From Pseudofabraea citricarpa (Eukaryota > Ascomycota > Leotiomycetes > Helotiales > Dermateaceae), in assembly GCA_029641185.1 (NCBI GenBank), contig JAPWGK010000031.1:62001-126000 (forward strand): a stretch of DNA of 64,000 nucleotides, in the 5' to 3' direction. The translations under genes and the position numbers were made by a program. Under the pieces are notes generated by a model, which searched no databases, was not told where the DNA came from, and worked only from the letters and a program-made list of their open reading frames with translations. Position 1 is the first letter of the stretch. Every line of letters starts with the position of its first letter. This document shows, in pieces, positions 33,936 to 44,002 of this stretch.

Positions 33936-34648
33936 ATGAACACCCAAAGCCGACGCACGAGTTCCAACATGCCTTCCACTGCCAGAGACCGGCCTGTTCT
34001 CGGCGGCAAAGGCGTGCTTGGAGGGTTGGCTCAAGGCCGTGGTAAAGGCACTCGTGGTCTCGGAAGCGGATCCTACATGAGGCGTCAGAGGTACTGTCTT
34101 CAAAGGTTATCATCTGTCCCCATTGTCTGACTATCGATTGCAGAAAAGTCTTGAAAGACAACATTCACGGCATCAGTAAGTTCACTCATAGCTACTCGAC
34201 TCCCAAGAATGCCACTAACTCCTCCCAGCCAAGCCTGACATTCGGTATGCAATCCTTAGTGACCGCGCCTTCTTCTCATGTACAGTCAGTCGTTTTGGAT
34301 CTCAAGCGTGCTAACAATCTTCTCCAAAGGCGATTGGCCAGAAGAGGTGGTGTAAAAAGAATTTCGGCACCCGTGTATGACGAGGTTCGAGCCAGCCTAA
34401 AGTCATACTTGACGACGGTAAGAGCATTGCTATCGCGGCCACATACCTTCATTCTAACCGAGTGCTAGATTCTCAAGGACTGCGTCACGATCATTGACGG
34501 CATGCAGAGAAAGACTGTCACGGTCACCGATGTAAGTTTTGCTCACACTCAGACTATAACTATGCTGATTTGCTCCAAGGTCATATTTGTCTTGAGACGA
34601 ATTGGTCGCCCCATTTACGGCTTTGATCGCGACGTCAACAAGAGATAG
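33936..34648 (+). CDS. Divergent histone H4 variant, six exons
   Basis: Exons 33936-34090, 34144-34175, 34229-34244 (16 nt), 34330-34417, 34469-34531 and 34580-34648 join in phase to 140 aa, against 102-103 for H4. The core is unmistakable: VLKDNIHGITKPDIRRLARR, GGVKRISAPVYDEVR, QRKTVTVTDVIFVLRRIGR, YGF. By hand I count about 46 identities in 79 aligned core positions. The tail is extended by ~35 residues (two possible starts, ATG 33936 and 33969) and reads GRGKGTRGLGSGSYMRRQRK, so Lys5 and Lys20 equivalents remain while Lys8, Lys12 and Lys16 are replaced. The C-terminus adds DRDVNKR. Neurospora also has an H4 variant; orthology is inference. Fungal H4 genes are near-invariant, so this is a specialised variant or a decaying paralogue, though all frames and splice sites are intact. 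Confidence 0.9.
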
Positions 34649-35040
34649 ATTCGTCGCTTCAAGCGTATCCTGTACACAACATGTGGTCATAGGATTTTGA
34701 AATCACCTCTTTAGCGATTGATACGTTGGGCAAGGCGTTGGTGGATTTTTTATGATGCTATACCCTCTTTATATGCGGTGGTCTGGCGATACGGACTTTG
34801 AAGTACATACTTCCAACAATTGGCATTGTATGAACGGAAAGGCCTGGGTTCACAATATGGTTGGTCACAAAGGTGTTGTTTGTTAAAATGGCGTTCTCAA
34901 AGTCATGCAACCTGCGGTATTCCGCTTGAACAGGGTATCTTGTACATAGGTAGAGAACACAACAATCAAGGAATCGAAACTTCAAAACACGCTCACAACA
35001 TTCTACCAATAAGAGCGAACGATGCTCATAGGCCAGATGA
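34649..35040. other. Convergent 3' flanks of H4 variant and Pmp3-like gene
   Basis: 392 bp with no coding feature; 3' UTRs of both genes. Confidence 0.5.
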
Positions 35041-35453
35041 TCATCCCCTCCAACTCCTGTGGCTTTTGCTCCTCTTCCTCATCAACTCATCCTCCTTCTT
35101 CCTCTGCTCCGCAACCCATAACTCCCTCACGTGCTGATTACTCGCATCGCCGTTCCAGACCCGTTCGCTGTAGATACCCGTCTTCCTTCCACCAGGGTAC
35201 CTCCCCTTTGCGACCTTCCGCCTGCGAGAGAAGTACGTCCAAGTGACATAAAAGGCGTGTACATGGCCGGGAATTACACCGGCGAGGAACCACAACGTGT
35301 TGACCAGTGCATCGGCTCCAACACCTGCTACTATCATTACCCCTAGAGGTGGACCTGTGATTTGCGTTAGCAAGAAAGAAAGCAGAAAGGTTGAAATGGC
35401 TCACAAAAAATATTGACAATCGTAACCAGGATCCTCTCCAAGAATAAACCCAT
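35041..35453 (-). CDS. Pmp3/UPF0057-type small membrane proteolipid with basic tail
   Basis: Exons 35453-35405 and 35354-35041 give 120 aa. Residues 1-52 carry the UPF0057 signature: a first helix (ILVTIVNIFCPPLGVMIVAG) with the PPLGV motif, and a second (ALVNTLWFLAGVIPGHVHAF). Yeast Pmp3 sets plasma-membrane potential and cation tolerance. Unlike the 55-residue Pmp3, this protein has a ~65-residue, strongly basic cytosolic tail (YFSRRRKVAKGRYPGGRK ... RKRSKSHRSWRG), a layout seen in longer fungal family members. The exon 1 donor GTGAGC follows a run of T. Confidence 0.85.
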
Positions 35454-36324
35454 CGTGCTTTGAAATGGTAGACGTTAAGTTGTGTCCTGTAGCTTTGTCG
35501 CCGGCCTCGTGATGAAGACTTGGTCAAGCAATTTTTCTCCAATGGGGACACAGAATTTCCTCGCATGAGACAATTAACAGAGGTTCTGGTATGGCATTCC
35601 CTCGACGTTAAGATGGGATTTGCTAAAGGTGAGTCTCTTAAGTTTTCCATCTGGAGACGAGATCTTATCTTTTCTGGGGAGGCATCCAGGGTCCTGCAGG
35701 GGTCCGGACTTGTTTCGGCACGATGACGATGGTGGATCTCGGGTCGAGACAAATGCAACAGCATCGCTTCCATGTTCAATCTTTAATTGGTTTGGTTAAT
35801 CAAAGTTGGCCAGATCAGATTGGCAGCTTGTGCTTTCTTGGTTATTGGTTCAAACATATTTTGAGTGCTTATCTTACTGTCGGTTGACTGTAATCAACGG
35901 GTCGATGGGCACCACATATCTACTCTTTGGTGAATTGAATGCTCTTGTTCAAACGTTATTCATTTGTCCAAGGAGGAAAGAGGAAGTACTACAGGAGTGC
36001 TTATATAGGCACTAGCGTATCACGTCCCGACGTGACTATTCTCCCAACAGTACGGTAAGTAAAGGTGTAAAAGAAAATCCATTCCCATGTTTTATGAACC
36101 GCAACTCTTTTCTGACTTGGCACAGAAATCAGAGCCCTCAATTTTCCAGTGCACCCAATAGCCCACACAATTTCTCCGATAATAAATATACAAGTCGAGT
36201 ACATGACTGGGCCAGCCAGCTTATTGAACGATTGACAAAAATTGTCAATACACAGATAGATAATACAAACCAGTAGAAGTAGATTACCAAAACCCGGGGA
36301 TCACTCAGAGACAAAACCCAGAGC
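35454..36324. other. Gene-free 0.9 kb
   Basis: Promoter side of the Pmp3-like gene and 3' flank of the SNF2 gene. A minus open frame at 35779-35138 overlaps the Pmp3-like exons in another frame and is not supported. Confidence 0.5.
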
Positions 36325-39304
36325 TTACGAAAGTAATTTTTGAATATCGCCCAACCTTGTCGTCTTCTCCTTGCCCTCCTTTGCTTTCTCCTTGAACGCT
36401 TTGCCCACTAGTTGTCGCTTGTCGGCTTGAATGCCCATGACTCTCTCTTCGATACTATCTTCCATTACAAGTCGCCAGACGGTACAAGGTCTTGTCTGAC
36501 CTAGGCGATGTACACGATCTACAGCTTGGTCCTCGATAGCTGGTGCCCACCAGGAATCAGCTAGGATAACTGTATCAGCGGCTACCAAGTTAAGCCCTAC
36601 ACTGGCAACAGCCAAACTTGCAAGCAGGATTTTGCATTCGGGATCTTTGTCCAAAGCTCTGGTTGCTGAATCCCGTGCCGTGGCTGACATCTTGCCGTCA
36701 ATACGCGCGAATTGATAGCCTGCCTCTTTAACTTGATGCTCGATAATATTCAGGAAGGAGGTCCACTGTGAAAAGATGACGACTTTGGATGCGGGATCTT
36801 TGCGGCTGGCTGCTAAAATACTCATCAATGCCTCGGTCTTGCTACTCTTGGTATCGACGTCAATATCTGCATCTTCAATCAATGTCTCGTCGACTGCAGG
36901 TTGGATCAGACATTCGTTGTCTAGTAGTTCGGCTCTGCACATGGGACATTTGTGTTGCGTTACAATAACTCGTTCAATGCATTCCCTTCCGAATGCGTGC
37001 TTGCAGGAAGTTATGACAGGGTTATGTAACTCCTCAAGGCAGACGGCACAGTCTTCATGACTGTCGATACTGATCTGGAGAAGTGCTTGAAGGGCAAGAC
37101 GAGTCTCACTGTTTAATGCGACTACCTGGCCTTCTGGAGACTCCAAGAGGGAGAGCAAATCAGCCACACGGGAGCCACATAATTTCCAATGGCAGCAACT
37201 GTCTTGTGTTAGACCATGCTCTCGGACTCAATTAAAGCCAAAGTAAAGAACTTACACTTGACGGAGTCGCAACAAAACCTCTAGTACATGGCGATATGAA
37301 TTGCCACCTTTGCCGCCTGCCAACGCCTTAGAGAGGGTTCCCTTTGCCTCGGCACTAAACTGTTAGTTCCTGTATTAATCTAAAACAAGTGATGATTTTC
37401 TGATTCTAAACTTGGAAAAGCAATTTTGAAAAGAATACTTCAAACCAGCCGAAGGATTCAAGTCATTAAGCAGAGAATAATTACCCAATGCTTTTTAATA
37501 ACTTTGAAATAAGAAACACTCAAGAACTGGGTTTTACTTACAGTAGAGCGTCATATTTTTCTCTCTCATCCTTTCTGAATTGAATTCGATGGACATACTC
37601 GGAGAGTTCGGGTAGCTTCAAGTCAACAAACTTCATGTCTTTTTTTCGTCTCAAACACATTGTGCGCATGATGGTTTGCAATAACATTTCTGCGTTCGGA
37701 TCACCAGCGGCCAAGGTTCGAGTTAAAATGGCGTTGAATAACTCAAGGCGTTCAAGACCACCGGTAATCTGGAGAAACTTGAGCATGGAGTAGAGATCCT
37801 TGATCGTATTCACGATTGGGGTTCCTGTCAATACCCATCGAGAATTGGCAAGAAGGCTACAGGCTGCAACAGAGGCCTTTGTATTGGGATTGCGTATGGT
37901 GTGGCCTTCATCAAGCACAACTCTACGCCAGTTCATACAAAACAATCCGTGCTGAGTTGGAGTTGACACCGGAGTTTTGCTACCTTTTGGGAAACACTCA
38001 GAGCTCAATGTTCCATATGCCGTGATTACAACGTCATATTTGGCGAACTCCTTATTGGTCATTTGTTTCCGGTTGCTGCCATGATACGTCAAGATTTTGA
38101 GTTGACTTAATTTATCGATATGTCTTTCAGCTTGTTGTACCCAATTCGACATAACCGAGACAGGTGCAATGATTAAAGTGGTGCCGGGGCCACCTTCTAA
38201 AATCAAACTGATCACTTGTAACGTTTTCCCAAGGCCCATATCATCGGCTAGAATGCCCCCCTTGGCCAATTTGGGTGCTGTTTGGGCAGTATAACTAGTA
38301 GCAATATTTTGATACCACTTTGGGCGTTCGGAAGAGCGTTTCCACAGTTGCACAATCTCGGTAGAGCCTTCTCTCGGAAGCACTGGATCTTCCTTGGAGA
38401 GCATCCAGGCAAGACCTTGAAGCTGATAAGGGAGTAGAATGGACACAAGGCCTTTGGGTTGCTTCGCCTTAGGCATCTTGGAAAGCATTTCCTCTGGTGC
38501 TCCCCATTCTTCGGCAAGCTTTTCGATATCTCTTGGTCTGAAACGTTCCGCATGCTCAACGAAATGCTGGATGTTAAGTTCCGGTTGTGCAATAGGTTCG
38601 GGCTGGCTACTTGCAGCATTCTGTGAGCTTTGGAATCCCATCTGTTTTCTACCCGTCGGAGTAATTTCAGCCTTCTTGGGAGGATTGGGCGCCGCAGCTC
38701 CTCGCTTTTTAATGGGCACCCTTTCAGCCTTCAAACGGTCTTCGAGCTCTTGTCTAGCATTGGGCTCAACTGGCCCATAGACTCTTAAGTGTATGGGACA
38801 ATCATAGGGTCCTTTCTCTCCCGATAAATTGCCTTCGAGTACAATGGCTCTGCGGTCCTAGAGTGAGGTTCAGCATTCTGCTAATTTCCGATGAGCATCG
38901 TCACCCACAAGAAATCCGGCAAGCTTTTCTGCCAAAGCTCGCGGCAAATGTCCGATCTGCGTGCCCTGGACATTATTGATCCTGATAGCATTTGAGTCAT
39001 AAATATTAGAAGGCTCTCTCTTGATCAAGACAGCTTCGCCGACAGTCGCGTAGCCATTGTAATATCGAATTCCAACAATCTTTCCATCGATGGTACCGAC
39101 ACAAGTCCAACCAAATCCTTCCTCGGCTTCTTGGCTGGAATCAACCAGATCAGTCTCAACATTGGCCTCTGCCTGCGTTGATCCTAGGGCCCACGTGTCG
39201 CGTATATGCTGGGGTTGGGAGCTGCGGGGATACTTGGTGGGTGGCTGCGGATCATCGTCGCCAGTTAAGTCAATAGCGTCGTACGATCGCTTGCCAAACG
39301 ACAT
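36325..39304 (-). CDS. HIRAN-SNF2-RING ATPase, Rad5/HLTF-like
   Basis: Exons 39304-38909, 38857-37542, 37354-37256 and 37198-36325 give 894 aa. Order: Ser/acid N-terminus (DLTGDDDPQPP); HIRAN domain, residues ~60-155 (GWTCVGTIDGKIVGIRYYNG, REPSNIYDSNAIRI), which in HLTF binds 3' ssDNA ends; SNF2 ATPase with GGILADDMGLGKT (~338) and DEGH (~448); a C3HC4 RING at ~650-695 (CAVCLEEL...CKHAFG...CPMCRAEL); helicase C with QAVDRVHRLGQTRP (~830). This layout is that of Rad5/Rad8/HLTF, a PCNA polyubiquitin ligase and fork-remodelling ATPase. The intron after exon 1 (GTGGGT...CTCTAG) repairs an otherwise truncated HIRAN end. It is shorter than yeast Rad5, so it may be an HLTF-like paralogue rather than Rad5 itself. 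Confidence 0.93.
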
Positions 39305-40281
39305 GGTGGAGGCTGTGGAATGGTGGTAAGAAACGGGTGTCAATATCACGGTGTACAGACAGAACGGAAGGTGGTAGTTGATTATGCTTTGTCGCGATAC
39401 TCTGACGCGAATCCTGGTCGAGCGCGTTCGTCTTATGTAATTGGCTACCCTAGCTGTGGAAGAAAACATTCAGCGGAACATACGTTAATGATGTATAAAT
39501 TCAGTTAGTTCAACTTGACTTAACGAACACTTTAGATATGGTGCTGTTGTTCAGGAATTGAAACTTATCTAGGAGCATGAAGTGCTAGTAACCAGGATAT
39601 CCCAAATTAAATATGTCAGTTAGCAATTACACGAAGAAGCTTTTTTGATATTTCTTTTTTAGAACGAAGACTATAATATGAGTTTCGAATCGTCCCTTTC
39701 AACGGCTAGTATAGACAATAGAAGGTTGATTAGCTCGTATCTCAATTATGTTCTACAAATAAGGATTCTAAGCTCGCAATTGATAGTAATACTGAAGAGA
39801 TACAGCCTGTTGATTAGTATACCTGGGTATATTTCTTCTTGCGGAGATAAGCCTAAGCTAGTATATGAAGTTCTCTCTACCACCAAAAGAACAGACTCTA
39901 TAATGTTAAGATCATACTGTGATTTTGAGGGGCTAACTCTTAAAAAAGAAAACTTAGATAAAAGAATAGGAAATCATGTTCAAGAACTGCGACAAACTAC
40001 AGTACAATAAAAAGCATCGTTAAAGAGGACGCGGTTATAATAATGAATAAAGAAAGAGAATCGCTTTACTCCTATCAGGACTAGAAGCATACAAACTATT
40101 AAACAAAACAATAAACCATCATTGTATAGAATCAAGCTCTTCTAATTGTGGATTCCTGGGAGAACTACAGACTAGTCATTTTATTTCCATAGTATCATTT
40201 TGGATACTGTAAGTTCCTTTGATTGTGTAGACCAAGAACGCCTTGCTAAAATCAAAGCCCTCCCCTAACCTGTTACGATAC
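39305..40281. other. AT-rich island and SNF2 promoter
   Basis: From about 39480 to 40280 the DNA is AT-rich with many TA steps and short open frames (one of 110 codons at 39678-40010) that carry no recognisable signature. It looks like degraded repeat DNA. Confidence 0.5.
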
Positions 40282-41650
40282 TCATTTTGCTCCTTTCCCC
40301 CTGGCTTCTGTCTCACTTAATTCTCTTATGAAAACGTGAGCCAGGCCCACCGAATCATAAGTCTGGCTACCTTCCTCAAATCCAGGGCAAACACCAACTG
40401 CCAAATACCTCCCATCGACAGAAAATGCCAAGGCGGCAACGCTGGTGTCGTACTTCTGGTATTGGCGAATTCGTCTTTTGGCTACCGCATCCCAAAGCGC
40501 AACTACTCCGTCGCCTCCACCTGATGCAAAGGTGCCATGGAAAGGGTGAAATGCCAAGGCGTTAACTGGATAGACAATATCTGTGTCTTCAGCTTCGGGC
40601 GCGGCTTGTCTATGGCATTTGAAGGCGTATTTCCGCGCTTGTGATTCAGTGGATGGGTCAAACCATTCCACCGCTACTCTTCCCTCAATACTGCTGCTAG
40701 CATAACCTGCATCGTTTGGCATACATGCCACAGCTCTTGTCATGAATTTCAGTGATGATTCTCTTTGTTGCCAAGGTTGGATATCTGTAGCTGAACCATT
40801 GGCTTGCGAGGCTATCATCACAGTACTTTGAAGATCGTAGATGTATAGGAGTCTGGAAGCCATAGCAACGACAAGTTTTGAAGCTGTGATAGAAAGCGCA
40901 TGTGGCTTCGCAGGCAGACGAATCGTAGTATGCTCCTTTTCAGGCTGGGAAAGGTAATGAAAATGCAGTGTACTATCCCATGATGCTGAGACAAGAAGAG
41001 AATGCTCTTTGCTGTATATGACCGTCTTTACCGGCTTTTCGTGAATGCTGAGCACAGTTTGCTCGCCTGTTTTGAGGTTTATCCTAAGCCAAGTCAGCGC
41101 AATTCTCCGCTTAGATGGCTCTATACATGGTGTTAAGAAGACCATACCGGCCGTCCTAAATCCACTCAGTATACCTGGATGCAATAGGAGAAAGATTAGA
41201 CAGAAGCATATGCCTAGCAAAAAGTTGTCGTTTGAAAGCAGTCCCAGCATATTCCCCAACAGCAATCCATCTTGATACAAAAGAGTTCTTGGGCTTACCT
41301 CTTGACCTGCCAATCCATACCACCCGTGTAAGCTTCGTTATCGTCTTTTCCAAAGCAAACATCAAGCACTGGCGCACGATGCTCGAATTTTTGAATTAAC
41401 TCCCCGCGCTTGCCTTCTTCAATGTTAGGAGCGGTGACATCATATAGATACACATTGTTATCCCAAGAGCCTACGAGCAACCTGGTCGGAGAATTTGGTG
41501 CGAAGGCGAGAGAAGAGATGGCATCGGTTGGTGGTTCAGAAAGTTCAAATTGAATAACTAGAGACAAAGTTAGCTGGGTAAAACATAACTCTTCGTAGTA
41601 GAACGAATCAGAAAGCGACTTTATTCCCATTGCTTACCTGGTGGTGCCAT
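40282..41650 (-). CDS. BUB3: Spindle-checkpoint WD40 protein Bub3
   Basis: Exons 41650-41638, 41557-41299 and 41083-40282 give 357 aa. WD repeats are visible throughout: ISSLAFAPNSPTRLLVGSWD, VLDVCFGKDDNEAYTGGMDW, VIYSKEHSLLVSASWDSTLH, RVAVEWFDPS, VNALAFHPFHGTFASGGGDG, VALWDAVAKRRIRQY and VAALAFSVDGRYLAVGV. The EGRVAVEWFD segment is diagnostic of Bub3/Rae1-type propellers and the order matches Bub3, which binds phosphorylated Knl1 MELT motifs at kinetochores with Bub1 and Mad3. The second intron is long (215 nt) and partly open in frame, which can mislead gene prediction. BUB3 diverges from GPN2. Confidence 0.95.
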
Positions 41651-41989
41651 CTTCAATAGAAATAAGGTGAAGAAATGGTGTGGAAATGGTGTGTTGGTGG
41701 TGATTAGCTGCGGAGTCGCGAAGTCTGTCGCGAACTACCTACAGCTAGAAAGTTTCTGCCACTATTCACCGCATTTGCCCCGCCAAAATGTTCCTGCATT
41801 ACTGTACAGCCATTTCCACCCATCCAAACCACCATATTCCTCATTCACGTCACGTCATACTCGAGCTACGCAACGGACCATTTTATCTTACCATTTATTA
41901 TCCCTTACGCCAGCTGGAGATACCAAATCTAAATCCTATTCTTCTAGATTGACTGGTTTGTGGCGTGGCCGCTTGTCTCACTCTTTAGG
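41651..41989. promoter_or_regulatory. Shared divergent promoter region, BUB3 / GPN2
   Basis: Only 339 bp separate the two start codons, so both promoters must overlap or abut. No coding exon is seen and no TATA-like element is evident. Confidence 0.5.
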
Positions 41990-43152
41990 ATGCCTTTTGC
42001 GCAGCTTGTTCTAGGAAGCCCTGGAGCAGGCAAGAGCACGTATTGCGATGGAAGTATGTGATACCCCTTTCCAAAGCTTTCTAGGAAGTACTGACAAGAT
42101 TATAGTGCAACAATTTATGTCGGCCATCGGACGAAAATGCTCAATAGTCAACCTCGATCCAGCCAATGATCAGACAAATTATCCGTGTGCCATAGATGTT
42201 CGTGATCTGATAAAGCTGGAAGACATAATGGAGGAAGATGAGCTGGGTCCGAATGGGGGTGTATTATATGCACTGGAGGAGCTCGAGCAGAACATAGAGT
42301 GGCTAGAAAAGGGATTGAGCGAACTGGGCGAAGACTATGTATTATTCGATTGCCCTGGTCAGGTCGAGCTCTATACCCACCACTCATCGTTACGAAACAT
42401 ATTCTTCAAACTACAGAAGCTTGGATACAGAGTGCGCATCCACTTGAATTGCATTGTTTGGTTAGCATTTGCTGACTTCTATGCAGCTTGTAGTGCTTCA
42501 TCTCTCCGATTCCTATTGCCTAACCCTTCCTTCACTCTACATCTCCAATCTAATATTGTCTCTTCGAGCTATGCTTCAGATGGACCTGCCACACATCAAC
42601 GTGCTGACAAAGATCGACAAGCTTTCTTCTTATTCTGCTTTGCCATTCAATCTCGACTTCTACACCGAAGTACAGGATCTGTCATATCTACTCCCCCATC
42701 TCGAGGAAGAATCATCTGCGATGCGCGGTTCTAAATTTGAGGGTTTGAATACAGCAATAGTGGAGCTAGTTGAAAGTTTTGGGCTGGTCGGATTTGAGAC
42801 ATTGGCAGTTGAAAACAAGAGAAGCATGATGCACCTATTACAAGTGATCGACCGAGCAGGTGGGTATGCTTTTGGCGGTGCTGAAGGTGCAAATGATACC
42901 GTCTGGCAGGTAGCAATGAGAGAAGGCGTGACTACGATGGATGTTAAAGACGTTCAGGAACGCTGGCTTGATGCCAAGGATGAGTTTGATGAGAAAGAAC
43001 GGATCGAATTGGAGGAGCAGATGAAAGCTCGAGATGGAGGTGACCAGGACGCACCAATGAGCACCGAGGAGGATGATGAAGATGAGGATTTTGGATCCAT
43101 GTCTTTACCACCGGGCGGAAGTGGTATAAAAGTGGTTAGAAAGAACCAATAA
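41990..43152 (+). CDS. GPN2: GPN-loop GTPase 2
   Basis: Exons 41990-42053, 42106-42431 and 42487-43152 give 351 aa. The P-loop GSPGAGKSTYCDG opens the protein; the Gly-Pro-Asn loop is in DELGPNGGVLYALEEL (~residue 70); DCPGQVELYTHH is switch II and NVLTKIDKL the guanine-specificity motif. GPN GTPases help assemble and import RNA polymerase II. The C-terminus is acidic (EEDDEDEDFGSMSLPP). Stop codon at 43152 lies 4 bp from the stop of the opposing POP5 gene. Confidence 0.95.
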
Positions 43153-43156
43153 TACC

Positions 43157-43785
43157 TCATCCGTCGCTGAGATCTTCGTCTTCATCTTCGCTGTCGCTGT
43201 CGCTCCTATCCACCATGGTGATATCGTTGATAGAGTCGCGTGCGGATTGGGGATTTTCCTTCCCAAACATGCTATCCAATGTTGAGGCACTTTGTTCATC
43301 GAGTTCCCGCCTTGCTTTGACAATAGTTTCCCTTGCTCTTCGGATAGCTTCCTCCTCGGCCTTTCTAATCGTCCCACTGACCCTAACCACTCGGAATACG
43401 CAATTTTTCCCGCTCTTGATTGGCACCCTGCTCATGAATGATAGCGCTGCCCATACCACATTGTAGTGCGCTCGTGATACTTTGAGTATGAAAGTCGAAG
43501 TCGCTGGCGAGAGGTATTTGACTACGACTAAATTAGGAAATTGACAGGATATGCAGGCATACTTGACTTGCCTACTAGACTATCAGAGATGACTCCGGAA
43601 CCATAATCGCCGAAAACATTGGTGACCTCTGCACGAATTGCTCTGAGAAGTACTTGCGACGTGAGGGCATCTGGAGTCGGCTGGTGAAATGCGACAATAT
43701 CAGGAACCTTCGAATTTGTAGGCTTTTTCTCCAATTCAGGGTATAATATGTTAACCAACAAGTATCGATGCTTAACTCGAACCAT
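43157..43785 (-). CDS. POP5: RNase P / RNase MRP protein subunit Pop5
   Basis: Exons 43785-43572 and 43521-43157 give 192 aa. It starts MVRVKHRYLLVNILYPE, continues ALTSQVLLRAIRAEVTNVFG, DYGSGVISDSL, VVKYLSPATSTFILKVSRAH and YNVVWAALSFM, the Pop5 core that binds the catalytic RNA specificity region in tRNA 5' and rRNA processing. The C-terminus is a Glu/Asp/Ser tail (DRSDSDSEDEDEDLSDG). Without splicing the frame ends after SLVGKSS; a 50-nt GC-AG intron with donor AG-GCAAGT restores SLVVKYLSP. The promoter is shared with cnxE. Confidence 0.92.
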
Positions 43786-44002
43786 GACCGTTTATGAGGA
43801 GGGCTGAATAATGGGGAGCTGAGCTTTTGAGCACGTTCCTGTGAAAGTTCTTTTTTGTGGTGGACGCGACCGAAATTCTTGATGCGTGACGTCGAGGTTG
43901 AGACGAGACCTCGGCCTCGACCCGAGACTTGGTGACTCGGTGGGGAAAGTTTGGCGACGCAAGCTCTCGGGCGTCAGCTAACGTCGTCCTCCAACCATCA
44001 AA
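43786..44002. promoter_or_regulatory. Shared divergent promoter region, POP5 / cnxE
   Basis: 217 bp between start codons, with GAG/CTC-rich short inverted stretches around 43880-43935 (GACGTCGAGG, CCTCGGCCTCG). No coding exon. Confidence 0.45.

Noticed and set aside
35138..35779. 213-codon minus-strand frame
   Set aside because: Runs across the intron and exons of the Pmp3-like gene in another frame; no coding signature.
39678..40010. 110-codon frame in the AT-rich island
   Set aside because: AT-rich composition and no similarity to known proteins; likely chance.
41083..41313. Alternative Bub3 N-terminus starting with MAGQEVSPRTLLYQ
   Set aside because: This is read-through of intron 2; the spliced form restores the conserved WD repeat and gives the correct family length.
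43860..43960. tRNA-like GAGGTTGAGACGAGACCTCGG segment upstream of cnxE
   Set aside because: Short inverted repeats occur, but no cloverleaf, anticodon arm or A/B-box pair could be built.
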